Assembly: GCA_963625655.1 (NCBI GenBank) | Contig: CAVFTS010000014.1 | Location: 1 to 43,920, forward strand | Reading direction: 5' to 3' | Source of the DNA: F23-B02 sp963625655 | GTDB lineage: Bacteria; Bacillota; Clostridia; Oscillospirales; Oscillospiraceae | DNA: 43,920 nucleotides | Shown: positions 7,816 through 15,253 of the stretch, piece after piece | Layout: each line of letters opens with the position of its first letter | How positions within the stretch are numbered: the first letter of the stretch is position 1 | Translations under genes and position numbers: made by a program | Notes under the pieces: model-generated | Databases searched by the model: none | What the model saw: only the letters and a program-made list of their open reading frames with translations | What the model was told of the DNA's origin: nothing

Positions 7816-9498
7816 ATGAAAAGAGTATTACTTATGGTCTGCAGCATCTGCCTCGTTCTGGCATGCGTATTCGGACTGTTCGCCTGCGTAGCCGGCGTAC
7901 AGGACATCCTGAACGTAAAAGACTACAAGACCAGTGATGCCGAAACCGCAAGAGAAGGCATCGAAACCGCAAGAGAAGGTGTCGCACTGCTTCAGGAAAA
8001 TCAGCAGACTTACCTTGACGGCGCAGACACCTATTCAGACGGACTCGTGTCCTACAACGAAGGCGCAGCAAAGCTCGCAGCCGGAGAGAAGACCCTTTCC
8101 GACGGCTATGCCGCCTACAACGAAGGACTTAAGCAGTACGAAGCGGGCAAGAAGCAGATCGAAGAGAATACGCAGGCCTACAATGAAGGCAAGGAGCTTC
8201 TCGCAAAGATCGAGCCTCTTATGCCGTATGTCAATCAGTACGTCCAGTTCCGTGACGGCTCTGTGGCAAATCTGCCCGGATTCTCCGACGCACAGGATTG
8301 GTTCTCAGACACAGTCAGACCCCTCGCAAAGAATCTCGGACTTGACATTCCCGACGACGTGACCGATTTGCCCGCATACATACAGCAGATGGTTGCCGAG
8401 GGTCAGGCAAAGCTCAAGGAGTATGAGGACGGCGTCGCAAAGCTTGAAGCTGCCGAAAAGCAGCTCGCGGATGCAAAGCAGCAGCTTGCAGACGGCGAAG
8501 CAACGCTTGCGAAGGGCAGAAACGATCTTGCGGCCGGCGGCGCACAGCTTGCAGACGGCGATGCTCAGCTTAATGTATTCGAGCAGGGCGAGGTCTCTCT
8601 TGCCGAAGGCGCATACTCCCTCTTCAACGGCATGGTTCCCTGCTACCGCTGGTACAGCGGTGAGGAGACCGTTATGTCTCTCCCCGAATACATGGCAAAG
8701 GAACTCAACGTTGCGATTCCCGATAACCTCATCATCAAGAACACCGCAACCGGTGAAAATCAGCCCGAATATGTCGTAAACAGCGAAGCGTACGCAAAGC
8801 TCTGTGACGACGTCGTTGCTCAGATGTACCTCGTTGACGAGAACGGCGAAAAGAAGGTCGCTCCCGGACGTGAGGGCTTCACGCTCCTCGACCTCGACAA
8901 GTGCAACGTTCTGCTTGACAAGGCAGAGCAGTACCTCGTCGATCAGGAAGCAGACATCACCAAAGAAGTTACCGGCAGAATCGTTGTCTGCGGTCTTGCG
9001 GCAATCGCCTGCATCCTCGGCATCATTGCCGGCATCATCGGCCTCGTCGGCGGTATCTCCGGCAACGGTAAGACCGGCTTCGGCTGCGGTCTCGTTTCCG
9101 CAATCCTCGCAGTTGCGGCAAACGTCGTCGGCTTCATCACCGGCTACACCAACTACATCTATCCCACCCGTGTTAATGCGGCGGGTGACTTCGTGACTGC
9201 GGCTGCCGATATGGATCACTATGTCTACTCCGGCGACCTTCAGCTCAAGGCGGTCATCATCCTTGCAATCGTTGCGATCATATTCGTAATCGTTGCGGCA
9301 ATCGCACGCAAGGGCTCCAAGGACTCTGCGTCTGCGGTTTCCGTCGAGACCACTCAGGCAGCGGCAGCAGGTGCTGCGGCGGCAGCGGCCGCAGAGGAAA
9401 GCAGCAGCGCACAGATTGCCAAGCTCGAGGCTGAGAATGCTGCACTGAAGGAAATGGTCGCAAATCTTGCGGCAGAAGCAGCTACCGTAAAGGAATAA
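7816..9498 (+). CDS. Repeat-rich extracytoplasmic/membrane protein with glycine-spaced helical repeats
   Basis: 560 residues, not assigned to a function. A signal-anchor helix (1-26) precedes two blocks of glycine-punctuated repeats of the type Y-x-x-G or L-A-x-G (about 66-128 and 195-266), as in the X-X-X-Leu-X-X-Gly heptad-repeat regions of YhgE/Pip-like proteins. Transmembrane helices follow at about 387-413, 424-445 and 478-496. An Ala-rich linker then leads to a short coiled coil (about 532-558: QIAKLEAENAALKEM). A 21-bp tandem DNA repeat (7941-7979) encodes the duplicated ETAREG. Good ribosome site GGGAGG. Monocistronic, between its own promoter and two terminators. Possibly a spacer or tether across the wall; that is inference. 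Confidence 0.72.
   Translation: MKRVLLMVCSICLVLACVFGLFACVAGVQDILNVKDYKTSDAETAREGIETAREGVALLQENQQTYLDGADTYSDGLVSYNEGAAKLAAGEKTLSDGYAAYNEGLKQYEAGKKQIEENTQAYNEGKELLAKIEPLMPYVNQYVQFRDGSVANLPGFSDAQDWFSDTVRPLAKNLGLDIPDDVTDLPAYIQQMVAEGQAKLKEYEDGVAKLEAAEKQLADAKQQLADGEATLAKGRNDLAAGGAQLADGDAQLNVFEQGEVSLAEGAYSLFNGMVPCYRWYSGEETVMSLPEYMAKELNVAIPDNLIIKNTATGENQPEYVVNSEAYAKLCDDVVAQMYLVDENGEKKVAPGREGFTLLDLDKCNVLLDKAEQYLVDQEADITKEVTGRIVVCGLAAIACILGIIAGIIGLVGGISGNGKTGFGCGLVSAILAVAANVVGFITGYTNYIYPTRVNAAGDFVTAAADMDHYVYSGDLQLKAVIILAIVAIIFVIVAAIARKGSKDSASAVSVETTQAAAAGAAAAAAAEESSSAQIAKLEAENAALKEMVANLAAEAATVKE
7941..7979 (+). repeat. Two-copy tandem repeat, 21-bp period
   Basis: The 18-mer CGAAACCGCAAGAGAAGG occurs at 7941-7958 and again at 7962-7979. 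In the protein it gives ETAREG twice. The near-perfect DNA identity suggests a recent slippage duplication within the glycine-repeat gene. Confidence 0.85.
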
Positions 9499-9581
9499 GA
9501 ATAAACAGCCGCTTGACCGACGGAGGCGATATTCAGACCGTTCTCCGGTCACAGTCCGGTGCGTAACGGATAAAGGCTGTA

Positions 9582-9613
9582 GCCGCCCGCAGTTATCTGC
9601 GGGCGGCGTTTTT
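9582..9613 (+). terminator. Intrinsic terminator
   Basis: GCCGCCCGCAG (9582-9592), TTAT loop, CTGCGGGCGGC (9597-9607), then GTTTTT. It ends the heptad-repeat gene after an 80-bp untranslated stretch (9499-9581) with no ORF. Confidence 0.92.
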
Positions 9614-9621
9614 AATATGGA

Positions 9622-9648
9622 AAAATCCCTCGGAAGCCGAGGGATTTT
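9622..9648. terminator. Bidirectional terminator between convergent genes
   Basis: AAAATCCCTCGG and CCGAGGGATTTT form a perfect 12-bp stem with an AAG loop. It serves bioY on the minus strand and backs up the terminator at 9582-9613 on the plus strand. Confidence 0.9.
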
Positions 9649-9658
9649 ATATTATATA

Positions 9659-10204
9659 TCAGACCGAAACGTGACGTTTAACGACGGAGGATATCTTCAG
9701 CGCAAGGAGCAGCTTTAAGAGGTCGGGAATGATAAACGGCAGCACGCATTTTGCGGCGACGGAGATAAAGTCATTGTCTGCGCCGGTGTACACCGACATG
9801 AACCAAAATGTGCCGAAAAGGTAGCATACGCAAAGTGCTGCCAAGCACGCAAGCACCGTCGGGAGCGTACCCTTGCGAGGGGAGAGGGCGCAAATGAGCC
9901 AATAGCCGAGTCCCGAAAAAATAAAGCCGATTATATAGCCGCCTGTGGCTCCCATGATCGCACCGATGCCGCCGTTAAAGCCGGAGAACACGGGTGCGCC
10001 GACCGCACCGAGCAGAACGTAGATGCATATGGCGGCGGTGCCACGCTTGCCGCCGAGGCAGAGCAGAGCCATGAAAACGCCGAAGGACTGGAGCGTAAAC
10101 GGAACGGCAAGCACGGGGACGCTTATCCATGCGCACACCGCAATCATTGCCGCAAATATTGCTATCAAAACGAGATCCCTTGTTCTGAAGACCTTTTTCT
10201 CCAT
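9659..10204 (-). CDS. bioY: Biotin transporter BioY (ECF S component)
   Basis: 181 residues, about six transmembrane helices. Family features visible are AIFAAMIAVCAWISVPVLAVPFTLQSFGVFMALLCLG split over helices 1-2, and the Gly-rich loop GGIGAIMGATGGYIIGF. BioY is the biotin-binding S component and normally docks on an EcfAAT energising module, not encoded in this window. The frame is open to 10234, but ATG 10204 (MEKKVFRTRD) has a GGAGGTGA ribosome site 7 nt upstream. No recognisable BirA operator lies in the upstream region. Confidence 0.93.
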   Translation of the reverse strand: MEKKVFRTRDLVLIAIFAAMIAVCAWISVPVLAVPFTLQSFGVFMALLCLGGKRGTAAICIYVLLGAVGAPVFSGFNGGIGAIMGATGGYIIGFIFSGLGYWLICALSPRKGTLPTVLACLAALCVCYLFGTFWFMSVYTGADNDFISVAAKCVLPFIIPDLLKLLLALKISSVVKRHVSV

Positions 10205-10232
10205 CAAAAAATCACCTCCGCAGAATAGCAAC

Positions 10233-10260
10233 ATTATAAAGTAAAAGCGCCGCTTGTCAA
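10233..10260 (-). promoter_or_regulatory. bioY promoter overlapping the upstream terminator hairpin
   Basis: Minus strand: TTGACA (plus TGTCAA, 10255-10260), 16-nt spacer, TATAAT (plus ATTATA, 10233-10238). The -35 box lies in the loop and inner stem of the hairpin 10245-10274. Confidence 0.72.
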
Positions 10261-10274
10261 GCCAAGCGGCGCTT
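10245..10274 (-). terminator. Hairpin terminator of the GntR gene, sharing DNA with the bioY promoter
   Basis: AAGCGCCGCTTG (10245-10256) and CAAGCGGCGCTT (10263-10274) form a perfect 12-bp stem with a 6-nt loop. On the minus strand it is followed by TTTTAC TTTATAATG, a weak T-run that is also the bioY -10 region. Confidence 0.7.
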
Positions 10275-10292
10275 ATTGAAGGAGATTTTAAA

Positions 10293-10994
10293 TTATATTA
10301 TTGATGTATCGCCGCTTAGAGGAAGCTGCATGGAGTCGACAAGGCATTTCTGCACACGGTCGACATCCCGCTCAAGCAGCAGCCGATAGACCTTAACAGC
10401 ATTCTCGGCAACGATATCAAGACCGTTTTTCTCGATGAACACGGCATACATTCCCCGCTGCGGCTCAAGCGTGGACTTATACAGCAGCGAAAAAACGATG
10501 TTGCCGCTAAGCTGATAAAGCCGCCGAAAAAATTCGAGTATAGTCGTGCAGAACAGATCCGTATCACGCTCGGTGCGCAGCTTCTCAACCAACGGTCGAA
10601 GCTCGTCGAGCTGTTCATCACTCGCACGTTCAATGACAAGCTTTGCCACAAAGGGGTCGAGCGCAACTCGGCTTTCGCAGAACGAGCGCACATCGTTCGC
10701 GTTGAGCTTTCCCCCGTTGTACCGAAAAACCGCAAGCATGGTCTCCGTAGTGCCGTTTGTGCGGTAGTCGGCAACATACACTCCGCAGCGAGGCTTGATT
10801 TCCACAAAGCCCTTTGCCGCAAGCTCGCTCATGCCCGCATTTACTATGGTGAGGCTGACACCCATCAGGCTGCACAGCTCACGGGCAGACGGAAGCCTTT
10901 CCCCGATCGCAAACTCGCCCGACAGGATCTTGCTTTCGAGCTGCTGCACGAACGCCTCCTTGACCGACGGAATATTGATTTTATTCAGTGACAT
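10293..10994 (-). CDS. GntR-family transcriptional regulator
   Basis: 233 residues. The N-terminal winged helix (about 8-75) has the GntR pattern: QLESKILSGEFAIGERLPSARELCSLMGVS, then a recognition helix and FVEIKPRCGVYV wing. The C-terminal all-helical domain (about 90-225) fits the FCD/FadR group that binds organic acids, though only a few of the usual metal-ligand His residues are apparent. Target and ligand are unknown. Neighbours on the same strand are bioY downstream and the Fe-S protein upstream, each with its own promoter. Confidence 0.87.
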   Translation of the reverse strand: MSLNKINIPSVKEAFVQQLESKILSGEFAIGERLPSARELCSLMGVSLTIVNAGMSELAAKGFVEIKPRCGVYVADYRTNGTTETMLAVFRYNGGKLNANDVRSFCESRVALDPFVAKLVIERASDEQLDELRPLVEKLRTERDTDLFCTTILEFFRRLYQLSGNIVFSLLYKSTLEPQRGMYAVFIEKNGLDIVAENAVKVYRLLLERDVDRVQKCLVDSMQLPLSGDTSII

Positions 10995-11024
10995 TGAATT
11001 TACCTGCTTTACTTGTTTGGGCAG

Positions 11025-11053
11025 ATTTTACCACAGGACACTCGTCAAGTCAA
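11025..11053 (-). promoter_or_regulatory. Promoter of the GntR regulator gene
   Basis: Minus strand: TTGACT (plus AGTCAA, 11048-11053), 17-nt spacer, TAAAAT (plus ATTTTA, 11025-11030). The -35 box overlaps the last codons of the preceding Fe-S gene. Confidence 0.6.
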
Positions 11054-13035
11054 TCGACGGCTCTTTTAAGCTCGCTTATCGCTATTCGTCCCGCCCGTTT
11101 TATGCCGTTGAGCATTACGTTCCCGACTGCGCTGTCGACGGTGCAGTAGTTCACGTATTCCGGATTGCTGCGCTGCAGCTTGATAGCGTCGAACATACAG
11201 CGTGTCATGCAGATACCGCAGCCGATGCAGCGGTTCGGATCGACATAGGTCACGCCGCAGGAAAGGCAGCGATGCTCCTTGGCGCTGTCGATCGGCAAAA
11301 AGATATCCCTGCGCTTTATGCTCTTAAAATCACGCATATTCCGTGCAAGGTCTTGCTTGTGACCGGGGTGGATATGGCGATGGATACTCGTTGCCGCCTC
11401 GTGACCGGCCTCGATGAGCTTTGCGGGACTTCCGTCGGCATACGGGAAAATGTCGGGATAAACAGCAGTAAAGCGCTCCGCATCCGGCTCTCCCGCAACA
11501 AATGTAACTCCGAGTTTTTTGAGTATATAAAGCTCCGCATCGCTGCATTCGGGCTTTGTGCCGAACACGGTCACGGGGTATCCGGTCAGGGCGAGGAAAT
11601 AGGCGCAGCTAAGCTGAGCATAGCCGGTTCCCCGCACCGCAATGGGCATATCGTAGTCCTTGTCCTCGCCCTTGAGACGCACCTTCTTCGGCACGAGTTC
11701 ATCTGCAAGCTCGCCTTGCAATGCGGCAAGGCGTTTTATTGTTTCAACTATCTCCATGGGGCTGTCGACCGCATTGCGCATACAGACCTTCTCGCAATTG
11801 CGGAGGCATTTTTCACAGGCAGAGGGGAACGGATTATCCATGCGCAGAAGCTTGAGAGCATCCAAGTAACGCTCCTGACGCACAAGCTCCAGAACGCCCT
11901 GTACCGAAACATGAGCAGGGCAGACCGCTTTGCAGGGGGATGTTCCGCTGTCGTAGCAGTTTATCATGTTTCTGTCCCTGTAATCGGGATGCCAGTTTGC
12001 TTCACTCCAGCCCTTGGTGTTGCCCGGTTGAGGCTCGTGCTCATACTTAACGGGTCCGGCGCTTGTGCACAGCTTCTGGCCGAGTCTCGCCGCACCGGTG
12101 GGGCAGACCTCAACACACTTACCGCAGGCGGCGCACTTGCTTCGATCGACGACCGCACGGTAAGCCGATGCAGAGGCGTTTTGGTTATTGAAAAGCTGCG
12201 AGCAGCGCAGAGCAAAGCAGTTACCGACGGAGCAGTTGCAGATGGCAAAAATGTCATCGCCGCCGTCGCCGTTTGTGACCTGATGCATAAAACCGTTGTC
12301 CTCGGAACGCTGAAGCAGTGCGAGCACCTCGTCGAGCGTGGCTCTCTCTGCCCTGTCCGTCTCGATCAGGTAGTCGGCATAATCGCCGAGTGCGATGCAG
12401 CCCTTGTACGGCAGCTCGCCGCAACCCTCGTTGCGCATTATCATGGCGGTGCGGCAGCAGCAATCGCAGATCGCAAGCTGCTTTTCGTATTTTTTCAGCC
12501 AGTAGGAAAGCTTCTCTATACTCAACGAGCTGCTCTCCTTGGGTATGGCCTTCTCGACCGGAACCGTGTGGAAGCCGAGTCCGCTGCCGCCGGGCGGCAC
12601 CATGTGGGATATCATTTTCAGCGGCAGGTAGCCCATCTGATAGAAAAATTCGGCAACTTCGGGGTGCTCGGTGCGCAGCTTTTTGTTAAGCACCAGATTT
12701 TCACAGCTGCCGACTACAAAAACGGGCACAACATACTGCTTGTGCCTATCGGGGTTATGCCGATTGTATTCGACTATGCCTATCTCCGACAGCTCGTCGA
12801 GCAGCCTCTGCACACGTTCCTCTTCCCACATCAGCTTCTCGGAAAGCTCTGCCGCCGTGGTCGGCTTGCGCCTGCCCATCTTTAGTATAAGCTCGGCCAT
12901 CTCATCCGTAAGCAGCTTGTCGAGCATTTGGTATTCCGGGCGGCTCGAATCCATTTTCACGAGTCCCAGCTTTGCGTCCATACAGTCGGTTATCATCCTT
13001 GCAACCTTTACTATTAGCCGTCGTTCACCTGCCAT
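11050..13035 (-). CDS. Winged-helix/ferredoxin protein with GltD-like but degenerate flavin domain
   Basis: 661 residues. Order: a helical, winged-helix-like segment at about 40-91 (MAELILKMGRRKPTTAAELSEK split by further helix); a Cys cluster CDCCCR at 190-195 and CNCSVGNC at 266-273; a 4Fe-4S motif CAACGKCVEVCP at 301-312; a GltD/DPD-like Fe-S domain at about 360-440 (CKAVCPAHVSVQG, CEKCLRNCEKVC); a short flavin-like stretch PIAVRGTGYAQLSCAYFLA (464-482); and a C-terminal ferredoxin CIGCGICMTRC (603-613). In GltD relatives the flavin site reads G-A-G-P-A-G and is followed by some 300 residues; here it is mutated and only about 100 residues follow. So it is probably an electron-transfer or redox-sensing protein without bound FAD. 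The upstream palindrome fits autoregulation. Confidence 0.78.
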   Translation of the reverse strand: MAGERRLIVKVARMITDCMDAKLGLVKMDSSRPEYQMLDKLLTDEMAELILKMGRRKPTTAAELSEKLMWEEERVQRLLDELSEIGIVEYNRHNPDRHKQYVVPVFVVGSCENLVLNKKLRTEHPEVAEFFYQMGYLPLKMISHMVPPGGSGLGFHTVPVEKAIPKESSSLSIEKLSYWLKKYEKQLAICDCCCRTAMIMRNEGCGELPYKGCIALGDYADYLIETDRAERATLDEVLALLQRSEDNGFMHQVTNGDGGDDIFAICNCSVGNCFALRCSQLFNNQNASASAYRAVVDRSKCAACGKCVEVCPTGAARLGQKLCTSAGPVKYEHEPQPGNTKGWSEANWHPDYRDRNMINCYDSGTSPCKAVCPAHVSVQGVLELVRQERYLDALKLLRMDNPFPSACEKCLRNCEKVCMRNAVDSPMEIVETIKRLAALQGELADELVPKKVRLKGEDKDYDMPIAVRGTGYAQLSCAYFLALTGYPVTVFGTKPECSDAELYILKKLGVTFVAGEPDAERFTAVYPDIFPYADGSPAKLIEAGHEAATSIHRHIHPGHKQDLARNMRDFKSIKRRDIFLPIDSAKEHRCLSCGVTYVDPNRCIGCGICMTRCMFDAIKLQRSNPEYVNYCTVDSAVGNVMLNGIKRAGRIAISELKRAVD

Positions 13036-13058
13036 GACATAAATTACCTCCCTCTATT

Positions 13059-13079
13059 CTGAAGTGTTGAACACTTCAG
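13059..13079. promoter_or_regulatory. 21-bp perfect palindrome, putative operator
   Basis: Arms CTGAAGTGTT and AACACTTCAG around a single central G. It begins a few bases downstream of the -10 box of the Fe-S gene, at or just after +1, where a bound repressor would block transcription. It lies 24 bp upstream of ATG 13035. Confidence 0.75.
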
Positions 13080-13083
13080 CTTG

Positions 13084-13112
13084 AATATAACACAGCACGC
13101 CGAGGATTTCAA
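13084..13112 (-). promoter_or_regulatory. Promoter of the winged-helix/ferredoxin gene
   Basis: Minus strand: TTGAAA (plus TTTCAA, 13107-13112), 17-nt spacer, TATATT (plus AATATA, 13084-13089). Confidence 0.72.
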
Positions 13113-13128
13113 GAATGCCAGTAAAAAA

Positions 13129-13156
13129 ACCTCTCCCGTAGGGTGATGGGAGAGGT
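13129..13156 (-). terminator. Intrinsic terminator of the thioesterase-ATPase-MBL-M15 operon
   Basis: ACCTCTCCC (13129-13137) pairs with GGGAGAGGT (13148-13156). On the minus strand the stem is followed by a run of seven T (plus A7 at 13123-13129). Confidence 0.88.
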
Positions 13157-13187
13157 TAGCACGCTGCAGCTGCTTATAAATTTAAAA

Positions 13188-13886
13188 TCACCGGTTTTCG
13201 TACAGTGCGAGGAATTCCTCGAGGGTGAGGCCGTTTTCCATGATATAGGTCGCAGCCTCCACACCGACGTAGCGGAAGTGCCACGGCTCGTAGATGATAC
13301 CCGTAATGTCGCTCTTGTCGTTCGGGTAGCGCACGATAAAGCCGTATTCCGCACAGTGCTCCACCATCCATTTGTAAAGCCCGGTGTTTTCAAGCTCGGA
13401 GGTCAGAAGCTCATAATGCCCGTCGGCTATGTCGGCGGCAAGTCCGGTGTGATGCTCGCTCGTACCGGGGTAGGCGACGATGGTGCGGGCCTTGGCTTCG
13501 CCGACCTGCTCCACCTTGCGATTGTAGAGATACGACTGCGTTGCGTAGTCACGGTAGCCGGAGAAGGCACGGAAGCTGTAGCCTGCGTCCCGTGCGCCCT
13601 GCGCAAAGTCGGAAAGAGGTTCTATTATGCGTGCGTCAAAGGGTACGCCCTCAAAGTTTTCGAGGGCGGGAGCGTCGCCGCCGACCTCGTTCCACGGATT
13701 TACAAGCACAAACTGCCATGAGCTTGGGTCGATGTCGGGCAGCCCGTCGTCGGAGGGCTCGGGCGTTTCTTCGGGAGCCTGAGCCTTCTCTGCGGGCGTG
13801 GGAGCGGGGGCGGGGTCGGATGCCGTACAGGCGGCAAGACCGAGACACAGTGTGAGTAAAAGCAGCAGGGAAACAAGCTTTTTCAT
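13188..13886 (-). CDS. D,D-carboxypeptidase-like lipoprotein (M15B, VanY family)
   Basis: 232 residues. Signal peptide with lipobox LAAC (Cys20), Pro/Ala/Glu-rich linker to about residue 50, then the M15 zinc-peptidase domain: SGYR (109-112), GTSEHHTGLAADI with zinc ligands His146 and Asp153 or their neighbours, and EPWHFRYVG with catalytic Glu200 and zinc-binding His203. It cleaves D-Ala-D-Ala-type ends of peptidoglycan stem peptides outside the membrane. The frame is open to 13976, but ATG 13886 starts the signal peptide and follows AAAGGT. It is the last gene of a four-gene minus-strand unit, 26 nt after the MBL-fold gene. Confidence 0.92.
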   Translation of the reverse strand: MKKLVSLLLLLTLCLGLAACTASDPAPAPTPAEKAQAPEETPEPSDDGLPDIDPSSWQFVLVNPWNEVGGDAPALENFEGVPFDARIIEPLSDFAQGARDAGYSFRAFSGYRDYATQSYLYNRKVEQVGEAKARTIVAYPGTSEHHTGLAADIADGHYELLTSELENTGLYKWMVEHCAEYGFIVRYPNDKSDITGIIYEPWHFRYVGVEAATYIMENGLTLEEFLALYENR

Positions 13887-13912
13887 GTGTTTACCTTTCA
13901 GTTTGCAGTACT

Positions 13913-14536
13913 TTATATTATCGAGTCGGCAAAAACATAAATGCCGGAGAGCGCATCCGAGTCTTCGACATCCCAAACGCTGCCGGGGAGACGGTGTATC
14001 TCCTCCTCGGCAAACAGCCGGAGAAAGTCGGACACGGGGGCAATATTGGAAAGTCCGAAGCCGCCGGAGCGGTAGTGCATCGGGACGACCGCCCTCGGCG
14101 ACGTCATGCGCACAAGCTCGTGTGCGGCAGCGGCGTCTGTCGTGTACACGCCGCCGACGGGGATGAGCATAATGTCGATGCCGCTAAGCGCCTTGAGCAT
14201 TTCGCCGTCGGGCAGGTGACCGATATCGCCCATGTGGGCGACGGTCAGCCCGTCGCAGCTAACGATGCTGATGAGATTATCGCCACGCTTTGCGCCCTTG
14301 TATTCATCGTGCCAGCAGCGAATTTGCCGCAGCGGGAAGGGAAAGGCCTTTTTATCGCAGCGCACCGCATCCTCCGCCGAGTGGTCGGAGTGACCGTGGC
14401 TGCAAATGACGGCGGACGCCGTCAGCGGAGGGAGGGTAAGCCCCGGCACGGAGCCGTCGGCGTAGGGGTCAAAGACCACGCTTCCGCCGCTTCCCGTCAG
14501 TTTAAAACAGGCGTGACCGAACCATTCAAGAGTCAT
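13913..14536 (-). CDS. Metallo-beta-lactamase-fold hydrolase
   Basis: 207 residues. It has the short UlaG-like form of the MBL fold: an N-terminal strand FGHACFKL, the zinc motif S-H-G-H-S-D-H (about 46-52), then GDIGHLPDGEM and a C-terminal VVPMHYRSGG with the last His ligand. Members hydrolyse diverse esters, lactones or phosphodiesters; the substrate cannot be read. The ribosome site GAGGTGA overlaps the stop region of the upstream ATPase gene (9-nt gap), so the two are translationally coupled. Confidence 0.88.
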   Translation of the reverse strand: MTLEWFGHACFKLTGSGGSVVFDPYADGSVPGLTLPPLTASAVICSHGHSDHSAEDAVRCDKKAFPFPLRQIRCWHDEYKGAKRGDNLISIVSCDGLTVAHMGDIGHLPDGEMLKALSGIDIMLIPVGGVYTTDAAAAHELVRMTSPRAVVPMHYRSGGFGLSNIAPVSDFLRLFAEEEIHRLPGSVWDVEDSDALSGIYVFADSII

Positions 14537-14545
14537 GGCGTCACC

Positions 14546-15253
14546 TCAAAGTCCGAGCGTGGTAAAGGCTTCCCAGCTTCGGTGCATATAGGTTTCGAGG
14601 GGGATCGGCTCGCCGATGTACTTTGCATCCCTGCCGTCGGCGAGAAATTCGTCGAGGAAGCACTTGCGGCCCGTGGTGTGCATCACGGGAATGCCGCTTA
14701 TATCCGAGGTTTCCTTCAGCACGTCGTAGCCCTGACGGATGTCGTCTGCGCTTGCAAAATTCAGAAGATTTGAGTTGTTGACAAAGCCCGTGACCTTGAG
14801 TCGGGCAAAGCCCTCCATCTCCTCTTTGAGCTTCAGTATCTTCTCCGGGCTTTCGGACATGGGACGAAAGACGTTCACAATGTCGTAGACCTCAAGCTGA
14901 GCGGGGTCGAGCGCCGCAAAATCCTGATGATAGCGGCCGAGCGACATTGCCCCTGCGGAGTCGCCGCCGACGTCGAAAACGCAGAGATCCCAGTCTCCGG
15001 CGAAGGCGGAAGCCACCGCAGCGGACATATTGCTCGGCGTGACGCCCTGACCCGCAAAGGTCGGGGACACGAGGTTTACCTTGTTCTCCCTCAGAACGTC
15101 CACCCTGTCGGACATACGGAAGTAGTCGTTCACCTTGTCGAGGTCGATGACGAGGGTATTTTTGCCGGAGGACGCCGACTGTACGGCGAGATTTATTGCG
15201 ATCTCCGTTTTGCCGGAGCCGTAGTTGCCGATCAAAACGATGAATTTTTTCAT
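14546..15253 (-). CDS. P-loop ATPase (MinD/CooC-like nucleotide-binding protein)
   Basis: 235 residues. Walker A GNYGSGKT (9-16), a strand ending in VIDLDKVNDYFR and another ending in CVFDVGGDSAGA (Walker B-like, Asp in switch position). The C-terminus contains an extended helical region (about 130-235) with no known motif. It belongs to the SIMIBI-like or general P-loop class; the role is unknown. It overlaps the thioesterase gene by 4 nt (ATGA), and the MBL gene starts 9 nt downstream. Confidence 0.8.
   Translation of the reverse strand: MKKFIVLIGNYGSGKTEIAINLAVQSASSGKNTLVIDLDKVNDYFRMSDRVDVLRENKVNLVSPTFAGQGVTPSNMSAAVASAFAGDWDLCVFDVGGDSAGAMSLGRYHQDFAALDPAQLEVYDIVNVFRPMSESPEKILKLKEEMEGFARLKVTGFVNNSNLLNFASADDIRQGYDVLKETSDISGIPVMHTTGRKCFLDEFLADGRDAKYIGEPIPLETYMHRSWEAFTTLGL

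Noticed and set aside
8305..9552. A 415-codon minus-strand frame opposite the heptad-repeat protein
   Set aside because: The plus-strand gene has promoter, ribosome site, signal anchor and terminators. The minus frame is explained by repetitive codon usage.
10795..12885. A 696-codon open frame on the plus strand opposite the winged-helix/ferredoxin gene
   Set aside because: The minus strand has multiple Cys-cluster motifs and a proper promoter. The plus translation has no recognisable domain and crosses two divergent promoters.
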